A stretch of 64,000 bases of DNA, taken from positions 3,303,501-3,367,500 of the forward strand of contig WAEK01000001.1 of NCBI GenBank assembly GCA_011634665.1. Reading direction: 5' to 3'. The translations under genes and the position numbers were made by a program. Of this stretch, positions 15,423-28,620 are shown one piece after another. Origin of the DNA: Mortierella sp. BCC40632. Its lineage: Eukaryota; Mortierellomycota; Mortierellomycetes; Mortierellales; Mortierellaceae. The stretch's first letter is position 1. Each line of letters opens with the position of its first letter. Below the pieces are notes generated by a model. It worked only from the letters and a program-made list of their open reading frames with translations. It did not search any database and was not told the DNA's origin.

Positions 15423-17249
15423 CTATCGCCTAAGAGGAGGTGTTTCGAGAATAGGATCACTAGACTCGAAAACAACATCCTCTCTCCCCATACCGACTAG
15501 CCATTGCAAGATTTCCTGCGAGTTGCCTGGATAAAGTGGCCTGAGGTAGAGGCTCTTGAGGTTTGGCATCATCCTGAGCAGCACCTCTAGTTCCTGCTGC
15601 CTCCATCGTACACTGAGTATGTCAGACAAAGCCAAGGTCTCGAGATGTTGCATTTGTCCAGCTTCTCCTCCTAATTGTTCGATTCCACTACCGAGATGAG
15701 TATTTTCATTCGTACTATCGTTATTGTCCAAGGCTTTTTGTAGTTCATCACAATAAATCGCTAAAGTCTTGAGCTTGGACAGCAGACCTAACTGACGATA
15801 AATAGATCTCCAGCATCGAATGCAATTCTCGTCAGGAACATAAACACCCGCTTCCTGGCGTGGCCGCCGTGACAAAAACTTAGTATCAACACTATCGTTT
15901 AGTGAGCTAGAAATTCTTATGCTCAAGATCTCGAGGTCCTTGCAGGCCCAATCACCCAAATCATTATCGTCGTCCTCTTCATCCAACAAGGTCTGTGGCA
16001 TAAAGAGTGCTTCAAGTTTGACCACAAAATTCTCAATTATAAAGGATTTGAGTCTCGACCGGGTTTGGAGAACTCGTCTCAGGAATGGGGTTGTATGACT
16101 TTTTTCCATGGACGCGGATGAGAAACGCAAATGAATGAGCGAAGGAAGAAACCGAGGCTCGGAGTGATTGTGGATCCCCTGGCTATGCCCACACAGAGCC
16201 TTGAGCAGATCAAGACTGTAGAGCTTGCAGTCGAGAGTAGTCAACATTTGCATCGACTCTAGCAAACTCGTCATCGCACTGACATCTATCCATCGTGTCC
16301 AAAGAACAAGTCGCTCAAGTCGGGGACAGGATAGAAGCAAGTGCAATGGTGCGTTTGTCGGTGAATGGCTCATTTTGAACGACTCCCTGAGGTCGAGGTC
16401 CGCCAGGTCATGGCAGAACGCAAGTATCAGCATCCAATCATCGGGGATTATAAGGCGTTTCATTTTCCATCGTGGAAGACGTGACAGGGATGAAAGATGG
16501 ATTGTTGTCCCTGGTGTAGAGGGGTTAGCCAAGGCCTCTCTGGGTATCATCAGGGAAACAGTCTCCAAGGACGGGTAACGCTTCCGGAGCGATTCATGGT
16601 CGAGCTGGAACATCTTTCCTTGGATCTCCAGCTCCTCCAGTTGTTCAAAAAGTGGAAAGAGTCTCTGAACATCAAAGCTCCATTTAACTCGGGGTCGAGA
16701 TGGTCCAAGGGATAGTCGTCTCAGCTTTGGGAAGAGATCTGCCTGACTAAGCGTGCGAAATATGGCGATTCCATAGATTTGAAAAGTGAGAGGCAAGAGG
16801 CGTAGTCGGAACTCATAAAGGTTCTTTCCAGTCATAGCCAGGATGGCTGCCATCCGAGTACAGTGGATCTGAGGTCGTAGTAAGGGTACATGGGTCCTAC
16901 TCTCCTGATTATCTTCGGTCCCACTTGCTCTTCTTGCGTCTAAGTTCCTCATATGCTGCAGCCGCTTCTGACGCTTGTCCCCAGCCAAAAGGATTTCGTT
17001 GGAATGCCATTCGAGTTTCTGGACCCGACCAAAGCTATCAGCTAAGTGTGAATCATCAAAGGAATGATAATTGCGACGGCAGCAGAGAGGGAACGAAGGA
17101 TGATGCCATTGCCATCTCGTGATTTCAGTCCAGACGAGCGGCTGGAGAATCTTGTACCAACTTGAACACACTTGGAGTGAGGCAAGCAGAGTTGGCCCAT
17201 CAAGGTACCAGCCGATGTGAAAAATCACTTCTATTGGAATCTTGACCAT
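15423..17249 (-). CDS. F-box / leucine-rich-repeat-like protein, 608 aa, intronless
   Basis: Single open frame starting MVKIPIEVIFHIGWYL. Residues 4-45 (IPIEVIFHIGWYLDGPTL, LQVCSSWYKILQPLVW) form an F-box, which would bind Skp1 in an SCF ubiquitin ligase. The rest is a series of irregular leucine-rich segments (LEELEIQGK, RLERLVLWTRWIDV, LTTLDCKLYSLDLLKAL, LKTLAIYCDEL, HLETLALSDIL, LKSLYLRPLYPG) that would recruit substrates. Large, sequence-diverse families of such intronless F-box proteins are common in Mortierella-like fungi. The start lies 94 bp downstream of the SelO gene stop on the same strand, so the promoter must be very short or overlap that gene. Target unknown. Confidence 0.85.
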   Translation of the reverse strand: MVKIPIEVIFHIGWYLDGPTLLASLQVCSSWYKILQPLVWTEITRWQWHHPSFPLCCRRNYHSFDDSHLADSFGRVQKLEWHSNEILLAGDKRQKRLQHMRNLDARRASGTEDNQESRTHVPLLRPQIHCTRMAAILAMTGKNLYEFRLRLLPLTFQIYGIAIFRTLSQADLFPKLRRLSLGPSRPRVKWSFDVQRLFPLFEQLEELEIQGKMFQLDHESLRKRYPSLETVSLMIPREALANPSTPGTTIHLSSLSRLPRWKMKRLIIPDDWMLILAFCHDLADLDLRESFKMSHSPTNAPLHLLLSCPRLERLVLWTRWIDVSAMTSLLESMQMLTTLDCKLYSLDLLKALCGHSQGIHNHSEPRFLPSLIHLRFSSASMEKSHTTPFLRRVLQTRSRLKSFIIENFVVKLEALFMPQTLLDEEDDDNDLGDWACKDLEILSIRISSSLNDSVDTKFLSRRPRQEAGVYVPDENCIRCWRSIYRQLGLLSKLKTLAIYCDELQKALDNNDSTNENTHLGSGIEQLGGEAGQMQHLETLALSDILSVRWRQQELEVLLRMMPNLKSLYLRPLYPGNSQEILQWLVGMGREDVVFESSDPILETPPLRR

Positions 17250-17343
17250 TTTGGTCGTGCATTAGAATGCTGAGAGGTTCAAACAACCAACAAGGTTTCT
17301 TTATATTTCTTCACAGAGCGGCCTTCTGATCAAGGTCACATGC

Positions 17344-19962
<2,619 letters not shown>

Positions 19963-20635
19963 GTCCGTCTGTAAAAAATACACTCAATGTCTCGTCATTT
20001 GGGAAGAAATGGCGTTCCTCTTTTGCTCTTGCAGGGTTTGTGATCTGCCTCAGTAGGTCAAACACAAATCTCTCGGCTAGTGACTTCATTTTAGCAAGGG
20101 CAGGAGAAAGCTATTTGTTCAAGGCTAGAAAGCTGACACCAGTGTGGCCAAAGTCTGGATTATCACTTGAGCCACTCCTCAAGGTGCAAGATGTCTTTGA
20201 TGAATCAAGCTCATCCAGCACGGCGCTATATCTCTGACTACATCCTCATGCCCATGTTTGTTTTCTTTCTTTCTTTTTATTTTGATACTCAACTTTCCTT
20301 TCGGGGGTGTACATTTAGCAATAGTTGTAGATGAGCAAATGATCCCGATCCTTGACGTTCAAAGCAGCGCCAGGCGTCCTTTGACCACGCACCGAAATGC
20401 TTGATTTGATCAGGTGACAGGGTCATCCTACCTTTGGATGCCGAGGAGCAAAGAAAAAAGAGAACCGGGAGGGGGGTTGGGGTCCGACGAGATCCGCTTC
20501 AAAACGAAGTCATGACTCTCGTTTTTTTCCTTTTTTCTTTTTTCTTTTTTCCTTATTTTGATTTTTTTTTTGGGATCAGACTTTTCGTTCCCTTCTTCCT
20601 CCGCTCCCTCTTTTCCTTTCCCCCTTACCTTGAAC
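19963..20635. promoter_or_regulatory. Divergent spacer between SelO and RRM genes
   Basis: 673 bp between divergent starts. It contains a T-rich stretch (20520-20575) directly before the RRM gene. No gene seen. Confidence 0.55.
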
Positions 20636-21235
20636 ATGTCGGCCCTCCTCTCCTTCACAAAGTCTGCCTTTGCAGCAATTCCCCGCCGCTCTTTCGGCCC
20701 CAACACCATTGCTCTTCGCACCTATGCTACGAAGAAGATCTTTTTCGGAAACATTCCATGGAGGACTACCGATGATGAGCTCAAGGATTTCCTCCAACCC
20801 TATGGAGAGATTACAGACTTCTATGTCCCCAAGGATCAATATGGAAACACGAGAGGATTCGGTTTCTTGGAGGCCGAGGATGAGGTTGCCGATAGCATCA
20901 TTCAACAGGCTGGTGAGGTCGAACTGAACGGACGTCGCATGCATTTCGAGATCTCCACCCGGCCACCAGGTCGCAGCCGCGGAGAATTCCGCAATCGCGA
21001 TGACGGAGACAGACAGCCCCGCCGTCGCCGGGATGACTTTGGCGATAATAATGGAGAGAGACAGTTCCGTCGCCGCCGAGATGACAATGGTTCCGAGGGT
21101 GGAGATAGACAGTTCCGTCGTCGCAGGGATGATTATGACAATGGTGGCGACAGACAGTTCCGTCGCCGCCGAGACGATGGCGACAACAACAGAGAGTTTT
21201 CCCGTCCTCGCCGTGATGAGAATGATCGCGAATAA
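20636..21235 (+). CDS. Mitochondrial RRM RNA-binding protein with Arg/Asp repeats, 199 aa
   Basis: Intronless. Residues 1-33 (MSALLSFTKSAFAAIPRRSF, then RTYATK) look like a mitochondrial targeting peptide with a Tyr-Ala cleavage region. A single RRM follows (about 34-112) with RNP2 KIFFGNIP and RNP1 RGFGFLEAED. The C-terminal third is a degenerate tandem repeat of 15-19 residues built on DRQFRRRRDD (four to five copies) with Gly/Asn/Asp linkers, resembling the RGG-type tails of small glycine-rich RNA-binding proteins. Likely role: organellar RNA binding or RNA chaperone. The start at 20636 keeps the targeting peptide whole. Confidence 0.88.
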   Translation: MSALLSFTKSAFAAIPRRSFGPNTIALRTYATKKIFFGNIPWRTTDDELKDFLQPYGEITDFYVPKDQYGNTRGFGFLEAEDEVADSIIQQAGEVELNGRRMHFEISTRPPGRSRGEFRNRDDGDRQPRRRRDDFGDNNGERQFRRRRDDNGSEGGDRQFRRRRDDYDNGGDRQFRRRRDDGDNNREFSRPRRDENDRE

Positions 21236-22989
21236 GATGGGGCAGACCAAAGGAGGGGCTAGACACCACTACGGCTCTATGAAAAGAGGCTGTCTTGCCG
21301 AAGGAAATGTTCTTGCTGTTGATCTCTAGATTATGAAGAGCTCGATAGTATTGGAGCAGTTGTATCCTATTGTGGCTGGCACTCATTTTTATTTAGTTGT
21401 TTGGGTGAGCACCCCTTCCGACTTGGACATGACTCGGTTTGACATTGTTACCAGGAAGCTAACTTCGCTTCTGGGCGTTCTCCCTCAACTGTCACCTCAG
21501 CATCATTCTTCACTATCCATTCCAGCGTCTTTTTTCTATATATCTCTTCTCGATACTACATGAACCCCCCAACAGTAACACTTTTAGCTTTGATATGGAT
21601 CTTGTATTATACCTTCATTACTCATTAAAAGACTAGTGTGAACATCGTTCCTCACCAAGGTGTTTGTCAGTGCTGGTATATAAGGAGTGTGTGAGATTTA
21701 AAAAGGGCAATATTATGAGTTAACGACACATTGGAACAAAAAAAAAAAAAAAAAAAAAAAACGCGCCTCCTATGCAAACCTAGAGCCATGTTTTGAAATG
21801 GGCAAGCCAGGATACCCAGACCATTCCCACAGTGCGCCTCTCTCACTCTAAGTGTGACAAATTTTTTTCCAAAGAGTCGAGAAGTTTGTTGTACGAGTAA
21901 CTCGTTAGCTGGGAGAACTGGGACTCGTCATGTGTTGTTTACGGCTCACGTCTTCTGAGATGTGGCATGTTCACAGTTCAAGCCTTGCCTTGCTAGAAGT
22001 AAATAGTAAAGAGCGAGGAGAGGAGGGTTTTCACTTTGGGTTGAGTACACAAAAGTTGGCTTTGTTTTTTGTTTTTGTGTCAACCTTTTGTACTGAAATT
22101 CGTCAAAAGGTCTATGTTGCATGTTTCTCGCTCAACGCAAGGTTCTGTGGTACACTGGGATATTTACTCCTCCAGATGGGTGCTTCACCACTTGAGTGTT
22201 CTTCCGCGAGATTTTGTTGTATTGACGATGGCAAGTCTCTCATAGACAATGTAGCAGCAAACCTTTGAAATATGCCTCACTGGATAACGAGTACTCAGTA
22301 TTAGGCAGATCTTGTTTACGAACTCTCGGTAAATGTTTTTACTCATGGTAGTAAAGTAAAAAGCGCTCGAAATGAAACCATCGTGCAACATGTAGCATGG
22401 GCTGTTGGTGCACCACGTCTGTGTCAAAATGTAACGTAGTCTAATTGCTTGACATGGACATCTCAGAAGGGTGTCTGTCCTCCATAAAACTCTCGTGTTC
22501 AATGGTGTGGCAGTTACGAGTTGCGAAAGGAAGATCTAATGCATGCATTGTCATACCACCTTCTCAAGTCTCTTTTGGGATGCTTTCTCTTTTCTCCTCC
22601 CTCCCTGCTACAATTCATTCTTACTAATCGTTTTCAAAAGCCAGCAAAGAAAGAGGTTTCTGGAAATTCTTGAAAGTCGAAGGGGCCGAGAATATTGCTG
22701 AAGCAAGATGTTGATCCCTCCAAGTGTACAAGGCCTATTGAGTGGCCCATCATTTTTCAATGCAGCATTCTATCTGTAGAAAGGAATGTCTTGTCCTTCT
22801 GTAACGGTTCAGGCTGATATGTATCGTTGTTTGTTAACAATCCAAGACTCAAAGGGCAGCAGATAACCGCCACAGAGCATTCCCTAGTGCCTCACTTTTA
22901 GGAAGACTCTTAGCTCAGTCGACTATTCATTTCTGAGAGGAGGAGTCATGGCTCCTCCCCGCGAGTTCGATATCAACATATCTTCCATT
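21236..22989. other. Intergenic spacer, no gene recognised
   Basis: Holds the RRM 3' flank, an A-rich homopolymer at 21738-21760 and unique sequence. Open frames (for example 22185-22502 minus) have no recognisable motif or splice partners. Confidence 0.55.
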
Positions 22990-24374
22990 TTGGTTGGCCT
23001 CGAATATCTAACCAGGTAGCAGTTGGCTATGGTGGAGTAACTCCCTCTTGAGACTGGGTATGTACACCCGTTATACCGTTGAGCTCTGACATCCACTGGA
23101 ACTTGACCCAAAGCTGTCGATGTCGGCACGGTTTCCACTTTTCCCTGAAGAATACGCTGTACCTGATAGTGATGATCTCCATGAATTTTTTTTTTGATGA
23201 AAAGAAACAATTAACAGTAGCCTGTTGGATCTTTGGCCCCGGAAACAGGCAACTGGTGTTGACAGGGTCGCAAAGATTCCTACGCATTCGCCTTGATAGA
23301 TTTATCTTATCTTACTCTAGATGTCAGGATCTACCATTCCTCCATCACTCATGGTTATGAGTCCTTCATTGGGTAACCTTGCTGGGAAGCTGTCATAACC
23401 AAGTTGGCTACTACAGAGCGGCTGACGGATTGAGGGCATTGACATTCTTAGTTATTACAGCGTTGTTTCTCAAGCGAATGAGCACTAGTCATTGGGGGAA
23501 GAGGGGTGTCCACATGGTATTCTGATAAGGAGCTAAAGTACGCAGACGATTATCGAACGAAATGTCGTTTCGTGTTGAATCCCATGATATCTTCTAGCCA
23601 AATGTCTAATGGAGACATCCTCTCCACAACTGAGAGAAAGAAAACTATTCCATGCTGAGGCTACATCATAAGCCGACCGAATAAAATATGAGCAAGATAA
23701 CCGCTGTTACCTAGTCTTAAACACTTAAAGCAAGAAAACCTCTATTTGAGAGTCCTAAATTTTGAGTGGGACAGGTGCCACAAGCGCCAAGCCAACACCA
23801 TGTTGCTCCCACTTTCTATCTCTCAAAACACAGCTGGAAAACACATTCAGTTTCAAGGCTTGTATTGGGTTATCATGATTGATATAGAGGTGGTGATGAG
23901 AAGAAAGGAGCTTGGAGGTGCCTAGTAACCATGACTGTTTTTAGAATCATTGAACCCTTTAACACAAGTCTTCTAGAGAAACAGTAGATGAGAGTTTTGG
24001 GCTCCGAGGAAAATTCTCCAGTGTTTTGGTGCACAATGCCGCTTGTGCATTATGACTTTTGAAATGGAAAAGAAAGCTCCTATGACAAGGGGTATAACCG
24101 TTCTTTCATTTTTAACAAAAATACAATACTGCTGTGTGAGAAAATTTGAGCTACATCGCCGGTTTTGGATTGCTCAACCAGATCAGGGACTATCACATGG
24201 AACTTCCCTCCAAGCTCGGAGGATTAACGGTCGTAGGTCACAGCTCCATGGTGGCCTCTTCCGTTCACCTTAGCAATGGCGGTCAAATGATTGTTTACAA
24301 TTGAAGCTGTCTTACTAACCATTCTTCCTATCCGAGCATTCAACAGAGTGTTTCTGTGGGCACCGTAAATTCGG

Positions 24375-24380
24375 TATAAA
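24375..24380 (+). promoter_or_regulatory. TATA box of ML1
   Basis: TATAAA, 104 bp upstream of the ATG, aligned with the TATA boxes of ML2 and ML3. Confidence 0.75.
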
Positions 24381-24478
24381 GAGGTCTCCTACCCCCATCA
24401 TTCCAAGTCATTCATCTGCCTCATCACAGCTTCTCCACATCTCTTCGCCCTATTCAATCTCTTTCCAAGGTCCAAGCT

Positions 24479-25110
24479 ATGAAGTTCATTGCTGCTCTCA
24501 CCGCCATCGTCGCCGTCGCATCCTCGGTCCATGCTGAAAGCTGCGCCACCGGCCATACTGATCTCACATTGACAAGCTGGGGCAGCATTCCTTCGCCTCC
24601 ATGCGTTGGAAAAGAAGTCTGCATCTTCATCAATGGTGAACTCAGTGCTCCAATCACCGAGGGTTCCAGTCTCGCAGTCATCGGAAAGTACCTCAATCGC
24701 GTGGTCTACACTGATAGTTATGACCTTTGCGATATCCTTGCTGCCCAGGGCACGCCATGCCCTCTCGCTGCTTCCACGACCGAGGCCAAAATCTGCATCA
24801 ATGTCAAGTCCACTGCACCCACTGGTGTACGTCCTCAAGTAGAACTCGCTGTGTACCAAAAAAAAAAAAAAAAAAAAAAAAAGAGCAGCCAGACTAAATC
24901 TAAACGATCCCATCCAAACGATAGATTCCTATCATCGTCGACTTTAAGGCTACCAACGGCAACGGTACCACCATCTGGTGCGAACGGACGAGTAAGTCAA
25001 GACAATGAAACTACTGCTAATTCTCACTACCTTTGGAGGTTTCCTAACTATTTAATACTCAACATTTCCTTATGTGTATAGCGGGAGTCGCTGCCCAAAA
25101 CTGCCAATAA
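24479..25110 (+). CDS. Secreted ML-domain (MD-2/NPC2-like lipid-binding) protein 1, 147 aa
   Basis: Exons 24479-24826, 24925-24991 and 25082-25110 sum to 444 nt. The signal peptide is MKFIAALTAIVAVASSVHA, with predicted cleavage before ESC. The mature part has eight Cys and the ML pattern: a first strand ending PSPPC, VCIFINGELSAPITEG, a central YDLCD, then TPCPLA and a closing strand with ATNGNGTTIWC. ML proteins bind sterols or phospholipids; fungal members include phosphatidylglycerol/phosphatidylinositol transfer proteins. Intron 1 contains an A24 run. The protein ends QNCQ, one residue longer than its paralogues. Placement in a duplicated block suggests a lineage-specific expansion. Confidence 0.87.
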
Positions 25111-27398
25111 AGCTAAGGACATCATGGCTACCAAGAGCGGAAAGCCTGTTTGATTTCTTTAAGCAAATACATTGTGGGGCTGTGTCGCCTACATTATCCT
25201 CTTTGACAATAAAAGTAAATCAGGAGATTTTGAAAAAAGAAAAGAGTGGTCGCGCAAAATTGAGTACACGATCTGCAGTGTCCTTGTTCCATTTGATTTT
25301 CCACCTATCATGGTCACGCTTGGACAAATACTGAAGGCATTAGCGTGAATTTAGAGCCAAGGGTATCTGCGGACAGATTGCAGTCTGTTGCCATTGTCGA
25401 CGATGGACAATATGAAGGACGACCACAATGTCCTAGCAGCCTTCATAGTTTACATAATTGCATCCCTGCTTCACTCTATTAGGAGCTGTGGAGACCTTGC
25501 TGTTCTACCTTTGTCACCATCATACCCTCGGTCCACGATAAAAGCTATGTCATTAGCGCCAAGGCATTCATTTTGATGGACTACAGTAGCTTTCCATCCT
25601 CTTTGTGCTTTGGATAGAGGGGTTAATTTCATGTGAAAGACCTCCTCGAAATACCAATAGTCAAAGGTGCTTGCCAGGAAGTTTTCTGGTCACCCGGTTT
25701 ACTCTGGTTACTAAATCTCAGACTAAGACAAGCTATGTCGAGACCCACTTCCATAAATGAGGCTGGTGTTTATATTGACGTAGGGCTCAAAATACCTGCC
25801 AGTGGTTCTCAAGTAGGACACTCTGTAAAACCAACGGAATCCTCGGGAATTTACCCATGCTCTTAACCCTTCGATCTCAACTACAGGCTCCAACCGAGGC
25901 GATCGCCAAGACTTCAGGCGGTGGTGGTGATGGGGCGATAGTTTAGTATGAGAGTATGATCAAGCAGAGACAGCGCAGTGTTTAATAAGAGGCTCAGTTC
26001 TGATTGTCTCTGACCGAAAGAGTTTTCGAAACTTCTTGAACAAGAGAGTGGGACTTGCTACATAGCATTCTCCAGCCAAGTGCTGGAAAGTTCTCAGCAC
26101 GCTTAAATAGGGTAGGCTCTAGGGCTTGCCGCGACCAAAAATATACAGGAACTTGTGTAATTTGTCCTGCAAGTATACATGATGCACTTCACCCCTACCA
26201 AGGACAGTGACTGAGTAATAGACATGGTATCCTGAGTACTAAAAAAAAAAAAAAAAAAAAAAAGTCTCATGTTTTTTTACCCCGCCAGCCTCTACATAAA
26301 TTTTACTCTTGTGCCACTCATCCACAAACAACTTATGTGCAGTGCAGTGAAGTGAAAGGGTTAGTATGACGGCTGCTGATCGCTACATGAATGTGTATCT
26401 ATACGAGAGGGTAGTTCTCCCAGGAGCTAGAATGTAAAGGAAGGGGAGGGGGAGGAGTGGGCTTTATTGACGCCATGATGGCTTGCCTTTCTGTTCACTC
26501 TCTAGGAAATTATATGACGTCTCCCTCTCCTCTGGAAAAGTGAAAACTGAATAGTCTAGCCTACGAAAGACGATGCACCAATCCTGTATTGCCTGTTTCT
26601 GCTTACTGTTCTATAGTCAATTGGCTCAACTACCTAAATCTAGCCCTCAACAGAACCCAATTCTCCACAGATGGGGCTGATTCTGAACTATAACGGCCTC
26701 CAGTATCTCTGTGCACAATCCCTCTTGTACGACTTGGCGGTTAGGAAAATGATCCACTCACACGCGTTCGGAAGTTGGTTTGATTTTTTGTGTACAAGAG
26801 CTTAGGAGGGTGTCTCTTATGTTGAATAGAAATTCAGTACTGCTGTGTGACGAGTTTAGAGAGTTAGGAGTATCCTGCCTTGAACAATCACTTGGTGTGG
26901 AGCCCAGGAAAAAAAAAGAAGAAAAAAAAAAGAAAAGACTGAGATGTCGAAAGTGCGTCTCTTCAGATTGAAAGCTCGGTGACCAGAGGTTAACTGCGCC
27001 TTCTGGCTCCATTCCTTTCTCTTGGAGACACAAAGGGCAACATTCAGTGTGCTCTCTGCTCAAAGCACATTCGATATTTTATATTCCCTAGTCATTCTTT
27101 ACTCTCTATCTTGGTGTGGTGTAAACCAACAGAGTCCTCAGAATTCACTGCACTACTAGTGCTGTATCTTAGGTTCACCTTGATTGTCGATAGACCTGTG
27201 AAGGAAGATGCGAGAAGTCAAGGCCTCGTTGTAGATTAGTTTCTCTCGGTACCGTAGAAACAGTTGTCCATGCGTATAAAAGGGGCCACCTATCCCCCTT
27301 TCTCCAAGTCTTTCTTCAGTCTCTCCATTACCTCTCCACAGCCTCTCCACATTCCTTCACTCTACTCTCTCTTCCACTCTCACTCCAAGATCCACACC
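25111..27398. other. Spacer between ML1 and ML2, part of duplication A
   Basis: The left part matches the flank of the ML pseudogene in copy B. About 25640-26640 has no counterpart in copy B and may be an insertion in A or a deletion in B. An A23 tract lies at 26241-26263. The right part (26780-27398) is the ML2 promoter region, closely matched by 35290-35998. Confidence 0.5.
27275..27280 (+). promoter_or_regulatory. TATA box of ML2
   Basis: TATAAA in GCGTATAAAAGG, 124 bp upstream of the ATG; identical spacing and context in ML3. Confidence 0.8.
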
Positions 27399-28041
27399 AT
27401 GAAGTTCATTGCTACTTTCATTGCTGTCGCCGCTGTCGCATCCTCGGTCCAGGCTGTAAGCTGTTCCGCTGGTCCCACTGATTTCGCTTTGACGAGCTGG
27501 ACCAGCACACCCTCTCCCGCATGCATTGGACAACAGCTCTGCATCACTGTCAATGGTGAGCTCGGCGCCCCAATCACCGAGGGTTCTAAGCTTTCCGTTG
27601 TCGGAAGGTACCTTAACCGCGTGGTCTACACCGACAACTATCAGCTCTGTGACCTTCTTGCTGCCCAGGGTACACCATGCCCTCTCGCTGCTTCCACGAC
27701 CGAGGCCAAAGTCTGCATCAATGTCAAGCCCAACGCACCCGCAAACGTATGTTACCTAATAATCGTTCACTGTAATACGAAGTGATACTTAATGACTTCG
27801 CAGGCTGTTATCTAACCAATTCCTTCATTTCTATAACTAGGTCCCTGCCGAAGTTACCTTCCAGGCTACAAACGGCGATGGAAATCAGATCTGGTGCGAG
27901 AAGACGGGTAAGTAGAGGCAAACATAACCACAACCTCTTTTTTTTTTTTATGCCCTTTAGGCTATGTTTTCCAGCCACTAAATCTTCAACCTTTTTATTT
28001 GTCTATTCAATTTAGCTGCCGTCACTGTCCAGAACTGTTAA
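27399..28041 (+). CDS. Secreted ML-domain (MD-2/NPC2-like lipid-binding) protein 2, 146 aa
   Basis: Exons 27399-27746, 27841-27907 and 28016-28041 sum to 441 nt, with the same intron positions and phases as ML1 and ML3. The signal peptide is MKFIATFIAVAAVASSVQA. The mature chain keeps the eight-Cys pattern (SC, SPAC, QLC, YQLC, TPC, KVC, IWC, QNC at the C terminus) and the block TVNGELGAPITEG, then LNRVVYTDNY. Exported lipid-binding role inferred from the family. The strong TATA promoter is shared with ML3, suggesting parallel expression. Confidence 0.88.
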
Positions 28042-28149
28042 GAAAATCATCAATCTAGACTTGTTGGACCTGAAGGGTGGTGTTCCTTGAATTGAAGATG
28101 GCAGGGAGAGTTCAGTGTTGTCTATAGATAGTTTACTATGAGGGAATGA

Positions 28150-28620
28150 AGGTATTCAGCACACATTAATAAAGCAGGCACTTGTGTCTGCTATGGCCAA
28201 AAGTGTGACAGAGGGGCTGTACACAATTGGATCAAAAAGTCTGCCATACTTCTATTCTCTTTCATCTGTTTTTTTTTTGCAATGCTTGAGTTTGTACCAT
28301 GGGTATCGACATACTCATTAGAGTACATCTTGGTAAGATCTCTCAATCTAGTCTTGGTGCTAACAGTATCCATGATAGTGAGTGACTATTCTGCTCACTC
28401 GTATGATGCCAATGTCTCCAGTCTTCTCTACTCTAGAGCGAGTCTCAGACCGAAAGCTCTTTGCTGATTCAACTCTGTCAACATCTATTGTGTATGGTAA
28501 AGAGCTACCAGAATCACTCAATGAAGGATCAACAAATTCATTTCTAGCCTGGAGAACCTCAAGCATCAGATCCTAATATCTATACATCCTCACGCAAATC
28601 CAGTGTTAGGTGACCTCAGT
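28150..28620. repeat. Highly conserved patch, copy A
   Basis: Roughly 97% identical by eye to 36740-37205, with about 200 bp uninterrupted, although sequence on both sides is much less similar. Confidence 0.85.

Noticed and set aside
20576..21250. 224-codon minus-strand frame
   Set aside because: Antisense shadow of the RRM gene; its repeated ATTELS-type text mirrors the Arg/Asp codon repeats.
22185..22502. 105-codon minus-strand frame
   Set aside because: No motif, no start context, and it ends in unique spacer sequence.
28191..28566. Two overlapping minus-strand frames conserved in both duplicates
   Set aside because: Too short, in different frames, no splice sites that join them, and substitutions between copies include amino-acid changes. 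Kept only as part of the conserved-patch finding.
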